Shown here in pieces: positions 1 through 8,745 of a DNA stretch of 64,000 bases. This DNA is from Anaerolineaceae bacterium (GTDB lineage: Bacteria; Chloroflexota; Anaerolineae; Anaerolineales; UBA11657). The stretch is taken from the NCBI GenBank assembly GCA_003569365.1, contig BGOS01000011.1:39189-103188 (forward strand), written 5' to 3'. Both the position numbers and the translations under genes were made by a program. A model generated the notes under the pieces. The model worked only from the letters and a program-made list of their open reading frames with translations, ran no database searches and was not told the DNA's origin. Numbering within the stretch: position 1 is the first letter of the stretch; each line of letters begins with the position of its first letter.

Positions 1-15
1 CATGATTGGAGCCGG

Positions 16-24
16 TGCTAAAAT
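16..24 (+). promoter_or_regulatory. Extended -10 promoter of tRNA-Lys
   Basis: TGCTAAAAT fits the extended -10 form TGnTAnAAT and lies 14 bases before the tRNA 5' end. The -35 region would fall outside the window. The same TGn-type -10 recurs at many other genes here. Confidence 0.45.
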
Positions 25-38
25 TATTTTACGGCGAT

Positions 39-111
39 GGGCCGCTAGCTCAATTGGCAGAGCAGGGGCCTTTTAAGCCCTTGGTTACAGGTTCGATTCC
101 TGTGCGGCTCA
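39..111 (+). tRNA. tRNA-Lys(UUU)
   Basis: The cloverleaf folds by eye. The acceptor GGGCCGC pairs with GCGGCTC, with one G-U at the second pair, and the discriminator base is A111. The anticodon stem GGGGC/GCCCT encloses the loop CTTTTAA, giving anticodon TTT at 72-74. The T arm is ACAGG-TTCGATT-CCTGT. Total length is 73 nt and CCA is not encoded. It is convergent with tsaD, whose product makes t6A on ANN-decoding tRNAs such as this one; the adjacency may be chance. Confidence 0.95.
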
Positions 112-117
112 CACCGT

Positions 118-147
118 AAGCCCACCCAGCGGGTGGGCTTTGTGTTT
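118..147 (+). terminator. Intrinsic terminator after tRNA-Lys
   Basis: A perfect 10-bp stem (118-127 with 131-140) has a 3-nt loop and is followed by TGTGTTT. On the plus strand it ends the tRNA transcript. It could also stop read-through from tsaD on the minus strand, although the minus-side tail is not T-rich. Confidence 0.8.
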
Positions 148-177
148 GTACCCGGAATTCTTGGCGGCCGACCGAAC

Positions 178-1212
178 TCAGGTGGCCAATGGCCACGTTG
201 GCAGCACATCCATTGTCAAGTCATCCGCATGGCCGGCGGCCAGGCGCTGGTGGGCGGCAGCAGCAATCATCGCGGCGTTGTCTGTGCACAACGCTTGCGG
301 CGGCGCATACACTGGCACTTTGCCGGCGCGGTCTTCAATCTCCGAGCGCAGCAGGCGGTTGGCGGAAACACCGCCGGCGATAAGGATGCCGCGCGCCTTG
401 AACTTCTCCGCAGCCTGCGCGGTTTTTTCTGCAAGCACGTCGATGGCTGCAGCTTGAAAGCTGGCAGCCAGGTCGTCAACTGGCAGCTCCTTCGGGCGCG
501 GTGTTTTCGCAGCGCTGCTGGCCAGCGCCGGACTTTTCACCGCACGCGCAACCGCCGTCTTCAACCCGCTAAAAGAAAAATCCCAGCTGTCATCCATCCA
601 CGCCCGCGGAAAATTAAATGCATCCGGATTGCCGCGCTGCGCTGCGCGTTCCATGTGCGCTCCGGCGGGGTACGGCATGCCCAGCAGGCGGCCTACTTTG
701 TCAAAGGCCTCGCCGGCAGCGTCATCGAGCGTTCCGCCCAGGCGCTGGTACTCAAGGTGGCCGGTGGCAAGCACCAGCTCTGTGTGGCCGCCGGAGACGA
801 TGAGCGCGAGCACGGGGAACTTGATGCTGCGTACGGCACTGGTAAGCCACAGCGAATACAGATGGCCCTCGAGATGGTTGATGCCCAGCAGCGGCAGGCC
901 GCTGCCCAACGCCAGGCCTTTGGCGGCGTTCATGCCAACCACCAGCGAGCCCACCAAACCCGGGCCGCGCGTAACAGCAATTGCGTCTATGTCGCGCAGC
1001 GCAACATGCGCCTGCTTGAGCGCCGCGTCGATGACCTGATACACAAGCTGCACATGCGCGCGCGATGCCATCTCCGGAAAAACTCCGCCATATTGCGCGT
1101 GCAGCTCGCTTTGCGAGGCAATCACGTTAGAAAGCACCGTGCGGCCGTCTTCCACCACCCCTGCTGCGGTTTCATCGCAAGAGGTTTCAATGCCAAGTAT
1201 GCGCGTGGGCAT
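178..1212 (-). CDS. tsaD: tRNA N6-adenosine threonylcarbamoyltransferase TsaD
   Basis: This protein transfers threonylcarbamoyl from threonylcarbamoyl-AMP to A37 of ANN-decoding tRNAs, forming t6A, in complex with TsaB and TsaE. The 344-aa product has the usual family length. It opens with the ASKHA-fold phosphate-1 strand (GIETSCDET, residues 7-15). The metal-binding NHLEGH motif provides H113 and H117, and VSGGHTEL lies near 139-146. A late CTDNA motif completes the active site. It is the last gene of a minus-strand series, 8 bases after the M24 peptidase gene, and ends against the tRNA-Lys terminator. The partner genes tsaB, tsaC and tsaE are not in the window. Confidence 0.96.
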   Translation of the reverse strand: MPTRILGIETSCDETAAGVVEDGRTVLSNVIASQSELHAQYGGVFPEMASRAHVQLVYQVIDAALKQAHVALRDIDAIAVTRGPGLVGSLVVGMNAAKGLALGSGLPLLGINHLEGHLYSLWLTSAVRSIKFPVLALIVSGGHTELVLATGHLEYQRLGGTLDDAAGEAFDKVGRLLGMPYPAGAHMERAAQRGNPDAFNFPRAWMDDSWDFSFSGLKTAVARAVKSPALASSAAKTPRPKELPVDDLAASFQAAAIDVLAEKTAQAAEKFKARGILIAGGVSANRLLRSEIEDRAGKVPVYAPPQALCTDNAAMIAAAAHQRLAAGHADDLTMDVLPTWPLAT

Positions 1213-1220
1213 GGTGTTGG

Positions 1221-2462
1221 TCAGCCAGGCCGCACCGGGATCACCAGCTGCTTGTCAAACTCTCCAATGGTTTCAGGCCGGCCAGTGTCCGGATTCATAT
1301 AGACAAAATCCTCGATGCGCACGCCAAACCCGCGCTCCGGGTAATATAGCCCGGGCTCAACGGTGAGCACCATGCCCGCTTCAAGCTTGTCATCGTTGCC
1401 GGGCACATCTGCCAGGCGGATGGCTTCATGGACGCTGAGGCCCAAGCTATGCCCGAGGCCGTGTAGATAACCGTTGGTGGTGCCGGGATGGCTGCGGCTG
1501 GTGGGATGGCCCAGCTTTTCAAAGTATTCGTTTACAAGGCGCTGGGGCTCGCGGCAGGCTTGGCCCACGAACATGCTGTTGATGGCGATATCAAATGCGG
1601 CGTGCACCTCTGCGTGCGTGCGTTCCACCTCGGGCGGCGCGTGGCCTACGCACCAAGTGCGCGTAAAGTCAAAAAAATACCCGCCGCCAGCCTCGCGCGG
1701 AAAGTAATCAAAGACGATTGTGCGCCCGAGTTCGATGGGGTGCGCATCCTCGCCATGCGAGTGCGGCACCGCCGCATCGCGCCCAATCGCAAAGATTACC
1801 CCTTCCGGATCCTCAAGCTCCAGCTCGAAAGTCCAGCGCCGGATTTCGCGTTTGACCGCACCAATAGTGAGCGGGCTGCCGGCTGCGGTAACCAGCACGC
1901 CATCGCGCGCACGGTGGCTGGCAAGTAGTTCGCGCGTCTGCCCGACGACACTGATTGCAGCTGCAGCTGCCCGCCGGATGCGTGCCATCTCGTCGGCGCT
2001 CTTGGTGCGCTGCGCGCGGTCGAAAACAGTGGGCGTGGTTTCGCCCACAAACCGGATTGCCGGCAGGCGCTGCGCGAGGTCAGCAAAAAGTGCCAGCGTG
2101 TGCCCTTGCTCGGCGCGTCCGTAGACGCCCACATTGCCCGAGAGTCCAAAGTCTTCGCACAGCGCCTGCACCAGCCGTGCGTGCGCCCGCAGCGCATCGC
2201 CAGCTTCGGCAGCCAGCAGTTCACTCGGTTTGTACTTGGCGCGGTCAACCACCTGCAACCCGGACTTCGCCGCCTCGTCGCGCTCCATGCCCACCACAAT
2301 CAACACAGGATCGTGGCCGCGCTGCTTGATTGCGATCGTGCTTGCGCCAACCTTCGCGCCATTTGAGAGGTAGTACATGCATGGATTCTCATGCGTTCCG
2401 CCGGAAACCAGCAGCGCGTCCAGGCTGCGCTGCTGCATGAGGGTGTCGAGTTCGGTTTTCAT
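1221..2462 (-). CDS. M24 family metallopeptidase (Xaa-Pro aminopeptidase/dipeptidase-like)
   Basis: A 413-aa creatinase/prolidase-fold peptidase, probably a cytosolic dimetal enzyme removing residues next to proline. The N-terminal half is the non-catalytic creatinase-type domain. The C-terminal pita-bread domain carries all five expected metal ligands in order: D252 (VFDYFP), D265 (FFDFTR), H338 (HGLGHSLG), E369 (TVEPGLYY) and E384 (VRIEDFV). The exact substrate, aminopeptidase versus dipeptidase, cannot be set from sequence alone. It starts 6 bases after the upstream membrane-protein gene and sits 8 bases before tsaD, so cotranscription is likely. Its high GC contrasts with the AT-rich block just upstream. 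Confidence 0.9.
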   Translation of the reverse strand: MKTELDTLMQQRSLDALLVSGGTHENPCMYYLSNGAKVGASTIAIKQRGHDPVLIVVGMERDEAAKSGLQVVDRAKYKPSELLAAEAGDALRAHARLVQALCEDFGLSGNVGVYGRAEQGHTLALFADLAQRLPAIRFVGETTPTVFDRAQRTKSADEMARIRRAAAAAISVVGQTRELLASHRARDGVLVTAAGSPLTIGAVKREIRRWTFELELEDPEGVIFAIGRDAAVPHSHGEDAHPIELGRTIVFDYFPREAGGGYFFDFTRTWCVGHAPPEVERTHAEVHAAFDIAINSMFVGQACREPQRLVNEYFEKLGHPTSRSHPGTTNGYLHGLGHSLGLSVHEAIRLADVPGNDDKLEAGMVLTVEPGLYYPERGFGVRIEDFVYMNPDTGRPETIGEFDKQLVIPVRPG

Positions 2463-2468
2463 GGGGGG

Positions 2469-3862
2469 CTAGTTAGATTTACAGCTCACTTCAACAGTAT
2501 TGACGCCAACAAAATTTTCAATAGGGCAGCGCCATCGGGAGGGGAAGTCACCAATGCGGGTTGAGATACCCCAGCTGAAGTAGGCCTGCCAAACAACAAA
2601 CGTTGCAGCAAATGCAATGGCACCCCATCTAAAGAAGGGGCGGTCAAACAGCGCAAAGCGCAGCGATATTTGCAGAAACCAAAAGATCCATAGCCCCAAA
2701 CCAATGTACAGCGCCGGTTGAAAGTGGCGCATCCACATGGTTGGATGCAGCATAAACCACCAGTAGGTGTAAGCCAGTACCATCACTATCAGGGCCAACG
2801 ATGCCAACGTTGTAAAGGGGCGCCTATCGGCGGGGCGCTGCTTGTAAAGCCCTAATAGAGTGACCGCGATTGACCCTAATGACAGGGTGATAACTTTGAG
2901 TTTTGTGCCCAAAGTGTAGTAGGACTGAGACCATTCGAGGTGAGGGTCATGAAGCCGGGAAATCAGGCGCGCGACAGAGAGTGGGTTACCAATGGACCTT
3001 AGCTGGTACAGTGGTTGCGCCGCTTGAAAGTGCCCAGAGTAAAGTCCTATAAACCCGCCAAATGAGCTCAACTGCTTTGCAGCTTCAGCGAAACCGAAGC
3101 GTGCAGAGACAAAGAGCATCCAAATAATCAGCGGCAGCAAGAACACTGATAGTAGCCCAGCCAACCTCAATAACTTGGATTGAAATGGAGCTGCAACTGA
3201 CCAGCCACTAGCCAACACTAGCAATAATGGCACCGGAAAATAAACTGGTTTTGTGTGCCAGGCCACTAAACCCCAGTAAAAAGCAGCTAAGTGCGGGCGC
3301 CGCGCACATGCGAGCAGCCCCAGGCCAAGTAGGAGAGCGCCAGGAAGTTCCCCTAGATTAAAAATGAAGCCGTGCCAGTAAGGCAGAGCAAAAGGGTTGT
3401 AACTGATAGTCCCCATATAAGAGTGGAACCGAATGCTGCCGGCACTAGCCCAAATGACCAGCGCCGCAACAGGGCTACGCCAATAATAGTTGCGAGTAGC
3501 GTATCGAGTGCGGCAACAGTGATGCGGCTGTGAAGTAGATCCCCTCCCAAGACGAATACTGCCGCCCCCAACCCGCTTCCAACAAACCCCGATGCGCCGG
3601 CGGATGGGTCAATACCAGTTATCGGTGCACCGGCAGGCGTCAAACTCAGAATTACATTATAGTGAATTGAAGTGTAAAACCATTGATCGACAAAAACACT
3701 TTCGGAGTAGATTGCACGATAAACAATGCGTGCTGAGTTGACGGTCAGAAAAATGATGCCAGCCACCATCAGCCAGTTTGCGGACTTTTGGTAAAGGCGC
3801 AATTGTGGTGTGCCATCTTGCTGCGCGGGCTGGGGACTGAACCAGTGAGCAAACATGTTCAT
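2469..3862 (-). CDS. Polytopic membrane protein, GT-C glycosyltransferase-like (frameshifted)
   Basis: The reading frame is broken at the CCCC run at 3411-3414. The upstream frame ends its sense with ...STLIW and the other frame resumes with GTISYNPFALPYW, so restoring one base gives a continuous protein of about 464 aa. ATG 3862 is preferred over an upstream TTG at 3919. Many hydrophobic segments run through it, with a short charged N-terminus. Its length and membrane character resemble the GT-C mannosyltransferase-like proteins of polysaccharide loci, but I do not recognise a specific family, and no clear DxD or ExD motif is visible. Base composition is lower in GC than the flanking core genes, as for galE, the GT2 gene and the methyltransferase. 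It is 6 bases upstream of the M24 peptidase gene. Confidence 0.65.
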
Positions 3863-3980
3863 TGTGAACGCTTGGGATTTACAAGCACGTGCGTGCAGTA
3901 ATTCAATTGCGCTGGGCAATCGCTCACGGCTCGCGAATCAAGTAATAAAGAAGGTGGGTTCATTTTTTGTCGGCCGCGGG

Positions 3981-4979
3981 CTACCTGAAATCAGTAGACT
4001 GCCCCGATAACTTCTTTTGCCATTCCCATGCACTCCGCAGCATCTCCGTTGTGCTTGTGTGACTTGCCCACCCCAAAAGTTGCTTGGCTTTCTCGGGATT
4101 TGCATAAATCTGTTCGACATCGCCGGGGCGCCGCCTCGCAAATTCGTAGCGAATGCTTTTACCTGTAACCTTCTCGGCGTGACGAATAATTTCCATGACT
4201 GATAAACCATGGCCGGTTCCGATGTTGAACACTTGGTTTTGTCCGTTCCCATCGAGTGCCTTGTATGCTAGAAGATGTGCCTCGCACAAATCTACCACCG
4301 AAATGTAATCTCGTATGCAGGTGCCATCGGGTGTGTCGTAATCATCCCCAAAAACTGTGACCATCTGTTTTTCTCCACATGCGACTTGCATAACGCTTGG
4401 AATGAGAAACGAGGTATCCCGGGTCTTGGTGCCAATTCCCCATTCCAGATGGCACCCCGCCACATTAAAATAGCGCAGTGTTGCGTAGCGTAATTCCGTT
4501 GCGCGTGACAGGTCGCTAATCATGTGCTCAACAAATAGTTTGGTGTTACCGTAGGGACTGATGGGAACTGTGGGGGTATCTTCGGTAACTGATATGGTAC
4601 TAGCGTTGCCATATACGGTAGCGGTTGATGAAAACACCAGTTTATAAACACCGTACTCAAACATTTTGGTGAGGAGAGTGAGGCTTCCATAAAAATTATT
4701 GTCGTAATACTTATGCGGATTAGCCACAGATTCTGGCACTACTAAAGCAGCCGCAAAATGTATCACCCCTGTAATTTTATGATTTCGGAAAACTGCGCCG
4801 ATGTCAGAAGTGCTTCTTAAGTCACCCTCAATAAATGGCACAGTAGCTGGCACAAACTCGCGATGCCCGGTGCTGAGGTTGTCGAACACAACTGGATTGT
4901 GTCCATTTTGAGCTAAGATGCGCACCATGTGCGACCCGATGTAGCCAGCGCCGCCAGTTACTAAAATCTGGCCCGTCAT
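3981..4979 (-). CDS. galE: UDP-glucose 4-epimerase
   Basis: An extended short-chain dehydrogenase/reductase that interconverts UDP-glucose and UDP-galactose, supplying galactose for surface polysaccharide. The 332-aa length is normal. The NAD-binding glycine motif GGAGYIGS occupies residues 9-16. The catalytic serine region FSSTATVYG is near 117-124, and the YxxxK pair is Y143/K147 (YGNTK). FNVAG and the late RPGDV segment are typical of GalE. Its start codon overlaps the stop of the upstream GT2 gene by one base (TAATG type), so translation is probably coupled. It belongs to the AT-rich polysaccharide block. Confidence 0.93.
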   Translation of the reverse strand: MTGQILVTGGAGYIGSHMVRILAQNGHNPVVFDNLSTGHREFVPATVPFIEGDLRSTSDIGAVFRNHKITGVIHFAAALVVPESVANPHKYYDNNFYGSLTLLTKMFEYGVYKLVFSSTATVYGNASTISVTEDTPTVPISPYGNTKLFVEHMISDLSRATELRYATLRYFNVAGCHLEWGIGTKTRDTSFLIPSVMQVACGEKQMVTVFGDDYDTPDGTCIRDYISVVDLCEAHLLAYKALDGNGQNQVFNIGTGHGLSVMEIIRHAEKVTGKSIRYEFARRRPGDVEQIYANPEKAKQLLGWASHTSTTEMLRSAWEWQKKLSGQSTDFR

Positions 4980-5983
4980 TATGTTCTATCGGTGGTTGTT
5001 GGCTGGTTTGGATAATCCAGTGCCAAGCTGTCATTTTCCACAATATAAGTTGGGCGGGATATCACTTCCCGGAATAATCGGGCTATGTAGACTGATAGGA
5101 GCCATGTTGACATTAATTGTCCGAAGCCGACAACGCTAATGGTAGTTATTAGGGAAGTCCAGCCCACCGGCATTCGGTCTTCTGGAACCACCCACCTGGC
5201 GAGCAGGGCGTAAAGACTGATTGCCGAGATCAACACAATACTCATAAAAGTTAGAATTCCAGATAAAAATAGTGGTTTGACCGTTGTGGATGTAAGTCCT
5301 TGGACGGCTAATTTCACCAATCTAGCCATGGAATATTTAGTTTTGCCGGCTTTTCGCTCTGGCCGATCATATTCAAGGCTGGTTTGCCTAAAGCCCACCC
5401 AAGCTCGCAAGCCTCTCATGTAACGTTCTTTCTCCGGGAGTTGGTTGATGATATCAACAACGGTCCTGTCCAATAAACTAAAATCTCCAGTGTCGGCCTG
5501 AACAGGTGAATCGGACAGGACCGATATTATTTTGTAGTAGAGCCTGTAGGCGGTGTTCATGATTAGGGAGGCTTGCCGTGTACGCCGCAGTGCGTAGACA
5601 ACGCAGAACCCTTGGTTCCACTTGGAAATGAGTTGCTTGATAAGTTCGGGGGGATCCTGCAGGTCACCATCCATAATGACAACGGCCTGTCCTCGTGCAA
5701 ATTTATATCCAGCAGCTACGGCTGCTTGATGTCCGAAGTTTCGTGACAAATTAACTTGTCGGTAAATACCATTTGTTTCAACAAAAGTACTGATCAATTG
5801 GCGGGATTTATCGGTGCTGCCATCGTCAACGAATAGAATTTCAATTGTGGCAGTGCCCTGAAGTTTCTGGACGCTTCTAAGTTCCTCGCGTATGTTGTCA
5901 AGTTCGCTGTCGAGGCGGTCAACCAGGTCCGGCAGCGTTTCCTGTTCGTTATATATTGGAATTACAATACTAAGCGCGATCAT
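4979..5983 (-). CDS. Family 2 glycosyltransferase, GtrB/DPM1-like, with C-terminal membrane segments
   Basis: Likely transfers a sugar from a nucleotide sugar to polyprenyl phosphate at the inner face of the membrane, as GtrB and ArnC do. The start chosen is ATG 5983 (MIALSIVIPIYNEQ), which places the GT-A core at the N-terminus. A longer reading to 6013 would run into the upstream gene. The conserved VDDGSTD and the MDGDLQDPPE DxD-type motif are present. Two strong hydrophobic segments follow near residues 235-310. The start lies 10 bases after the methyltransferase stop, and the stop overlaps galE. A GtrA-type flippase is encoded elsewhere in the window (50099-50587), not next to this gene. 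Confidence 0.9.
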   Translation of the reverse strand: MIALSIVIPIYNEQETLPDLVDRLDSELDNIREELRSVQKLQGTATIEILFVDDGSTDKSRQLISTFVETNGIYRQVNLSRNFGHQAAVAAGYKFARGQAVVIMDGDLQDPPELIKQLISKWNQGFCVVYALRRTRQASLIMNTAYRLYYKIISVLSDSPVQADTGDFSLLDRTVVDIINQLPEKERYMRGLRAWVGFRQTSLEYDRPERKAGKTKYSMARLVKLAVQGLTSTTVKPLFLSGILTFMSIVLISAISLYALLARWVVPEDRMPVGWTSLITTISVVGFGQLMSTWLLSVYIARLFREVISRPTYIVENDSLALDYPNQPTTTDRT

Positions 5984-5993
5984 TACTTGGTAC

Positions 5994-6799
5994 TCAACAC
6001 CTTTTTCTCGCAATTACCAGAAGCGAAGATCCAATTACAGTGCGAGTGAACAGTTTTATTTCAACTGACATTAGTAAATTCAGAATTTGGCGGATGAACT
6101 GCGAGTTGGGCTGAAAACCAATTTCAATTACGTCTTCATTTCTAAAAAATTTCAACAGCAGTTTTCTAATTAGGAGTAAAGGTACCAAAGCTATGCCCCA
6201 ATACCCCGCACTTTCAACCTTCAAGCCAGCTCTGATCAATTCGTTTGTAATGGTAGCCAGCCGGTAACGCTTAACGTGCCCAGCCACCGTGTCATATTTA
6301 CTGAAAAACATTTGAATTGCAGGCACGTTAATTATTATCTTTCCGCCGGGACATAAGTGGTAGCTCGCAGCTTCCAAGAATTCGACTGGGTTATCAATGT
6401 GCTCCAAGACATCCATCAATAATATAGTCGAAAAGTAGCCCTCAAATTCGGTATTTCTCTGATGGATATTGTAAAAATATAACTGGTCATAGCCGCGACG
6501 AATGGTGCGTAGCGCCTTTTCATTTAGGTCGCACCCAGAAGCTCGGATCCCGTATTGGGATTCGATTTGTTGACCCAATGCACCGTTACCGCATCCGATG
6601 TCAAGAATATTTCCCCAATCATAGTCTTTGGTATCCGTTTTGTGATCACGGAAAAGCGCCATTGAATCCAAAAGTGACTGGGGGTCACAAAGTCATACCA
6701 TTCGTCCGCCATTGAGTAGATGGAAGGAGGGCTTAGGTGCATAATTCGTACTGGCTCTTCGGGAGTTTCAGGTTTGTTTGTGAGTTCTGGCATAGTCAT
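5994..6799 (-). CDS. Class I SAM-dependent methyltransferase (frameshifted)
   Basis: Two overlapping frames make one protein of about 268 aa. The N-terminal frame ends usefully at HFWIQWRF and the second resumes at FRDHKTD. One extra base in the AAAA run at 6652-6655 (plus-strand view) would join them exactly. The SAM-binding motif LDIGCGNG follows, then the acidic strand-2 position in GCDLN, and LMDVLEHIDNP as post-motif II. The layout matches the SAM methyltransferases common in O-antigen and polysaccharide loci. The substrate is unknown; a sugar or lipid-linked intermediate is a reasonable guess. It heads the AT-rich block and is followed closely by the GT2 gene. Confidence 0.8.
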
Positions 6800-6877
6800 C
6801 TTCTGATTAGGGTGGGGTGATGTTGGTTGGTCGGACCATTCTATAGCGGCTACGCCTTGGAGTGGTGTGACTGGGGG

Positions 6878-8247
6878 CTAACCAAAAATAGAACATAGCT
6901 CTGTGGTCAAGCGCGACCAATCGCCCACAGTGCGTGGATCCAGCAGAAGCTGGCCTTCTTGCACGCGGGCGATGATGCCCTGGCTGCGCAGGTGAGCTGC
7001 TTGCGCTTCGGCGCTCTGGTGGCGCACGGCCACCAGTTTGGTGGGCAGCGTCTCGCCGGGCAGGCTGCCGCCACCCACTGTGGACTGGCCATCGATGACC
7101 GATGCATCGATGCCGCTCTGGCAATTCACCGGCCAGCGCTTGTGCTTTAATTCAATCTCGGCTATGGGCATGCTGATCATGCGCCACACCGGGATTTGGC
7201 TGAGCGCTTCATCGCGCAAGTAGTGCAGCAAGGTTGCACTGAGCGCTGCCAGGCATAGTTTGTCTGCGCGCAGCGCGCGCAACAGGGGGTGCTTGGCCAG
7301 CTTTTGGATTACCGCCGCACGCCCGACAATGATGCCGCACTGCGGGCCGCCGAGCAGTTTGTCGCCACTGAAGCACACCGCGTCACAGCCGGCGGACACG
7401 CTCTCCTGCACCATCGGTTCGTGCGCCAAACCGAAGCGCGTGGTATCGAGCAGCGCGCCACTCCCAAGCAGTCCACTACGGGCAGGCTGTGTTCAGCGCC
7501 CAAAGCCGTCAGCTCGGTAATGCCGGGCTCGGTGGCAAAGCCCTCGATGCGAAAATTGCTGTGGTGCACGCGCAACAACAGCGCCGCCTTCAGCTTTGCA
7601 TCACCGATGGCGCTCGCGTAGTCGCGGGTGTGCGTGCGGTTGGTGGTGCCAACCTCCACAAGGCGCGCGCCAGATTGCTTCATCACATCCGGAATGCGGA
7701 AGCCGCCGCCGATTTCCACCAGCTGGCCGCGCGAGATTACCACTCCTTTGCCCTTGGCGAGCCCGGTGAGTGCCAGCAATAGCGCGGCAGCGCAGTTGTT
7801 CACAACCAGCGCATCTTCTGCGCCGGTGAGCTGGCGCAGCAAGGCTGCTGGATGTACGTTGCGCGAGCCGCGCTTGCCAGTGAGCGGGTCGTACTCCAGC
7901 GTGCAGTAGTCGTCTGCAATTGCGAGCATGGCAGCCTGGGCTGCTTTGGAGAGCGGCGCACGGCCGAGGTTGGTGTGAATGATTACGCCGGTGGCATTGG
8001 TAACCGAATGCAGGGTGGGGGCTGCTTGCTCAGCCAATTGCTGTGAAATGGCGTCCAACAGTTCTGCGGTGCTGCCCGGAGCGCTGGCTCCGGCTGGTGC
8101 GCTCAATGTGGCGCGTTGCGCATCCAGCACTGTGCGCGCGGCTGCCAAGGTGAGCGGGCGCCCGTAGCGCGCCTGAAGCTCTAAAGCTTGCGGGCTTTGC
8201 AGCAGAGTTTCCACGGCTGGCAGCGCCCGGCGGGCATCAGCGGCCAC
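6878..8247 (-). CDS. selA: L-seryl-tRNA(Sec) selenium transferase (frameshifted)
   Basis: SelA is a PLP enzyme that converts Ser-tRNA(Sec) to Sec-tRNA(Sec) with selenophosphate. The first frame carries the N-terminal domain and TNATGVIIHTNLGRAPLS. The second carries FSGDKLLGGPQ with the PLP lysine near residue 297, and the C-terminal domain. The two meet near 7469, where one missing base splits a motif that should read VVDxLGSGALLDT. The corrected length, about 456 aa, is normal for SelA. GTG 8247 is the preferred start, because homology begins just after it, a GGGA precedes it, and it overlaps the upstream gene by 11 bases. No selB, selD or tRNA-Sec gene is in the window. Confidence 0.85.
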
Positions 8248-8641
8248 TATCGGGGTCCCAGCGGCTGCGTTCACGCACTTCCAGCAGCCATTCAATGAAG
8301 ATAAAGATGGCGGCCAGCAGCGCTGCGATCTCCCATGTGAGCGTGCGCGCAATTTGCAGCCAGGCGCATATCGCAGCCAGCAGCGCCGGCCAAAGCGCGC
8401 GCCGCAATAACACATTCGCCGGTGCCGGAGCGCGCCCAAAACGCCGGTTTAGGTGGCGCACTACCGGCAAAAGGGTGCCGGTCATTGCGCTCAGCCCGAG
8501 CATAAAGAACAGCCAGCGTGCATCGGCGGTGGGCACGGTGAAAAGCCACAGCGCAAGCACGCCCAGCCAGCCCACAACTGCCAGCACAGCGGCCGCAAGG
8601 TCCAAGCCCAGCAGTAAGTTTGGCTTTGATTCTTGTTGCAT
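8237..8641 (-). CDS. Small membrane protein of unknown function upstream of selA
   Basis: A 134-aa protein with about four hydrophobic segments (near residues 10-34, 42-62, 78-97 and 100-118) separated by short basic loops. It ends in a charged tail rich in Arg and Asp. I do not recognise the family. Its stop overlaps the proposed selA start by 11 bases, so the two are probably cotranscribed. A perfect TATAAT lies 8 bases before the ATG on the minus strand, so the transcript may be leaderless. Confidence 0.7.
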   Translation of the reverse strand: MQQESKPNLLLGLDLAAAVLAVVGWLGVLALWLFTVPTADARWLFFMLGLSAMTGTLLPVVRHLNRRFGRAPAPANVLLRRALWPALLAAICAWLQIARTLTWEIAALLAAIFIFIEWLLEVRERSRWDPDSGR

Positions 8642-8649
8642 CGCGTGCG

Positions 8650-8655
8650 ATTATA
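8650..8655 (-). promoter_or_regulatory. -10 element of the small membrane protein gene, possibly leaderless
   Basis: TATAAT on the minus strand (context GCTATAAT) ends 8 bases before the ATG at 8641. A start site 6-8 bases downstream of the -10 would fall on or next to the start codon. Confidence 0.45.
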
Positions 8656-8682
8656 GCTTGGGCATTTGGCCATTCCCGCGCT

Positions 8683-8711
8683 TTCGCAATTTATGAGCGC
8701 GTAAGTATAAT
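8683..8711 (+). promoter_or_regulatory. Sigma-70-type promoter of the ABC-F gene
   Basis: TTCGCA (8683-8688) and a perfect TATAAT (8706-8711) are 17 bases apart. The predicted start near 8718 supports ATG 8746, not the earlier in-frame starts, as the ABC-F initiator. Confidence 0.55.
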
Positions 8712-8745
8712 GAAGGCAGCCTGCCGGCTAGCGGCAGCGTTGCCC

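Noticed and set aside
133..1302. A long plus-strand open frame opposite tsaD
   Set aside because: It runs antisense to a clearly conserved gene and has no recognisable motif. High GC leaves few stop codons, which creates such frames.
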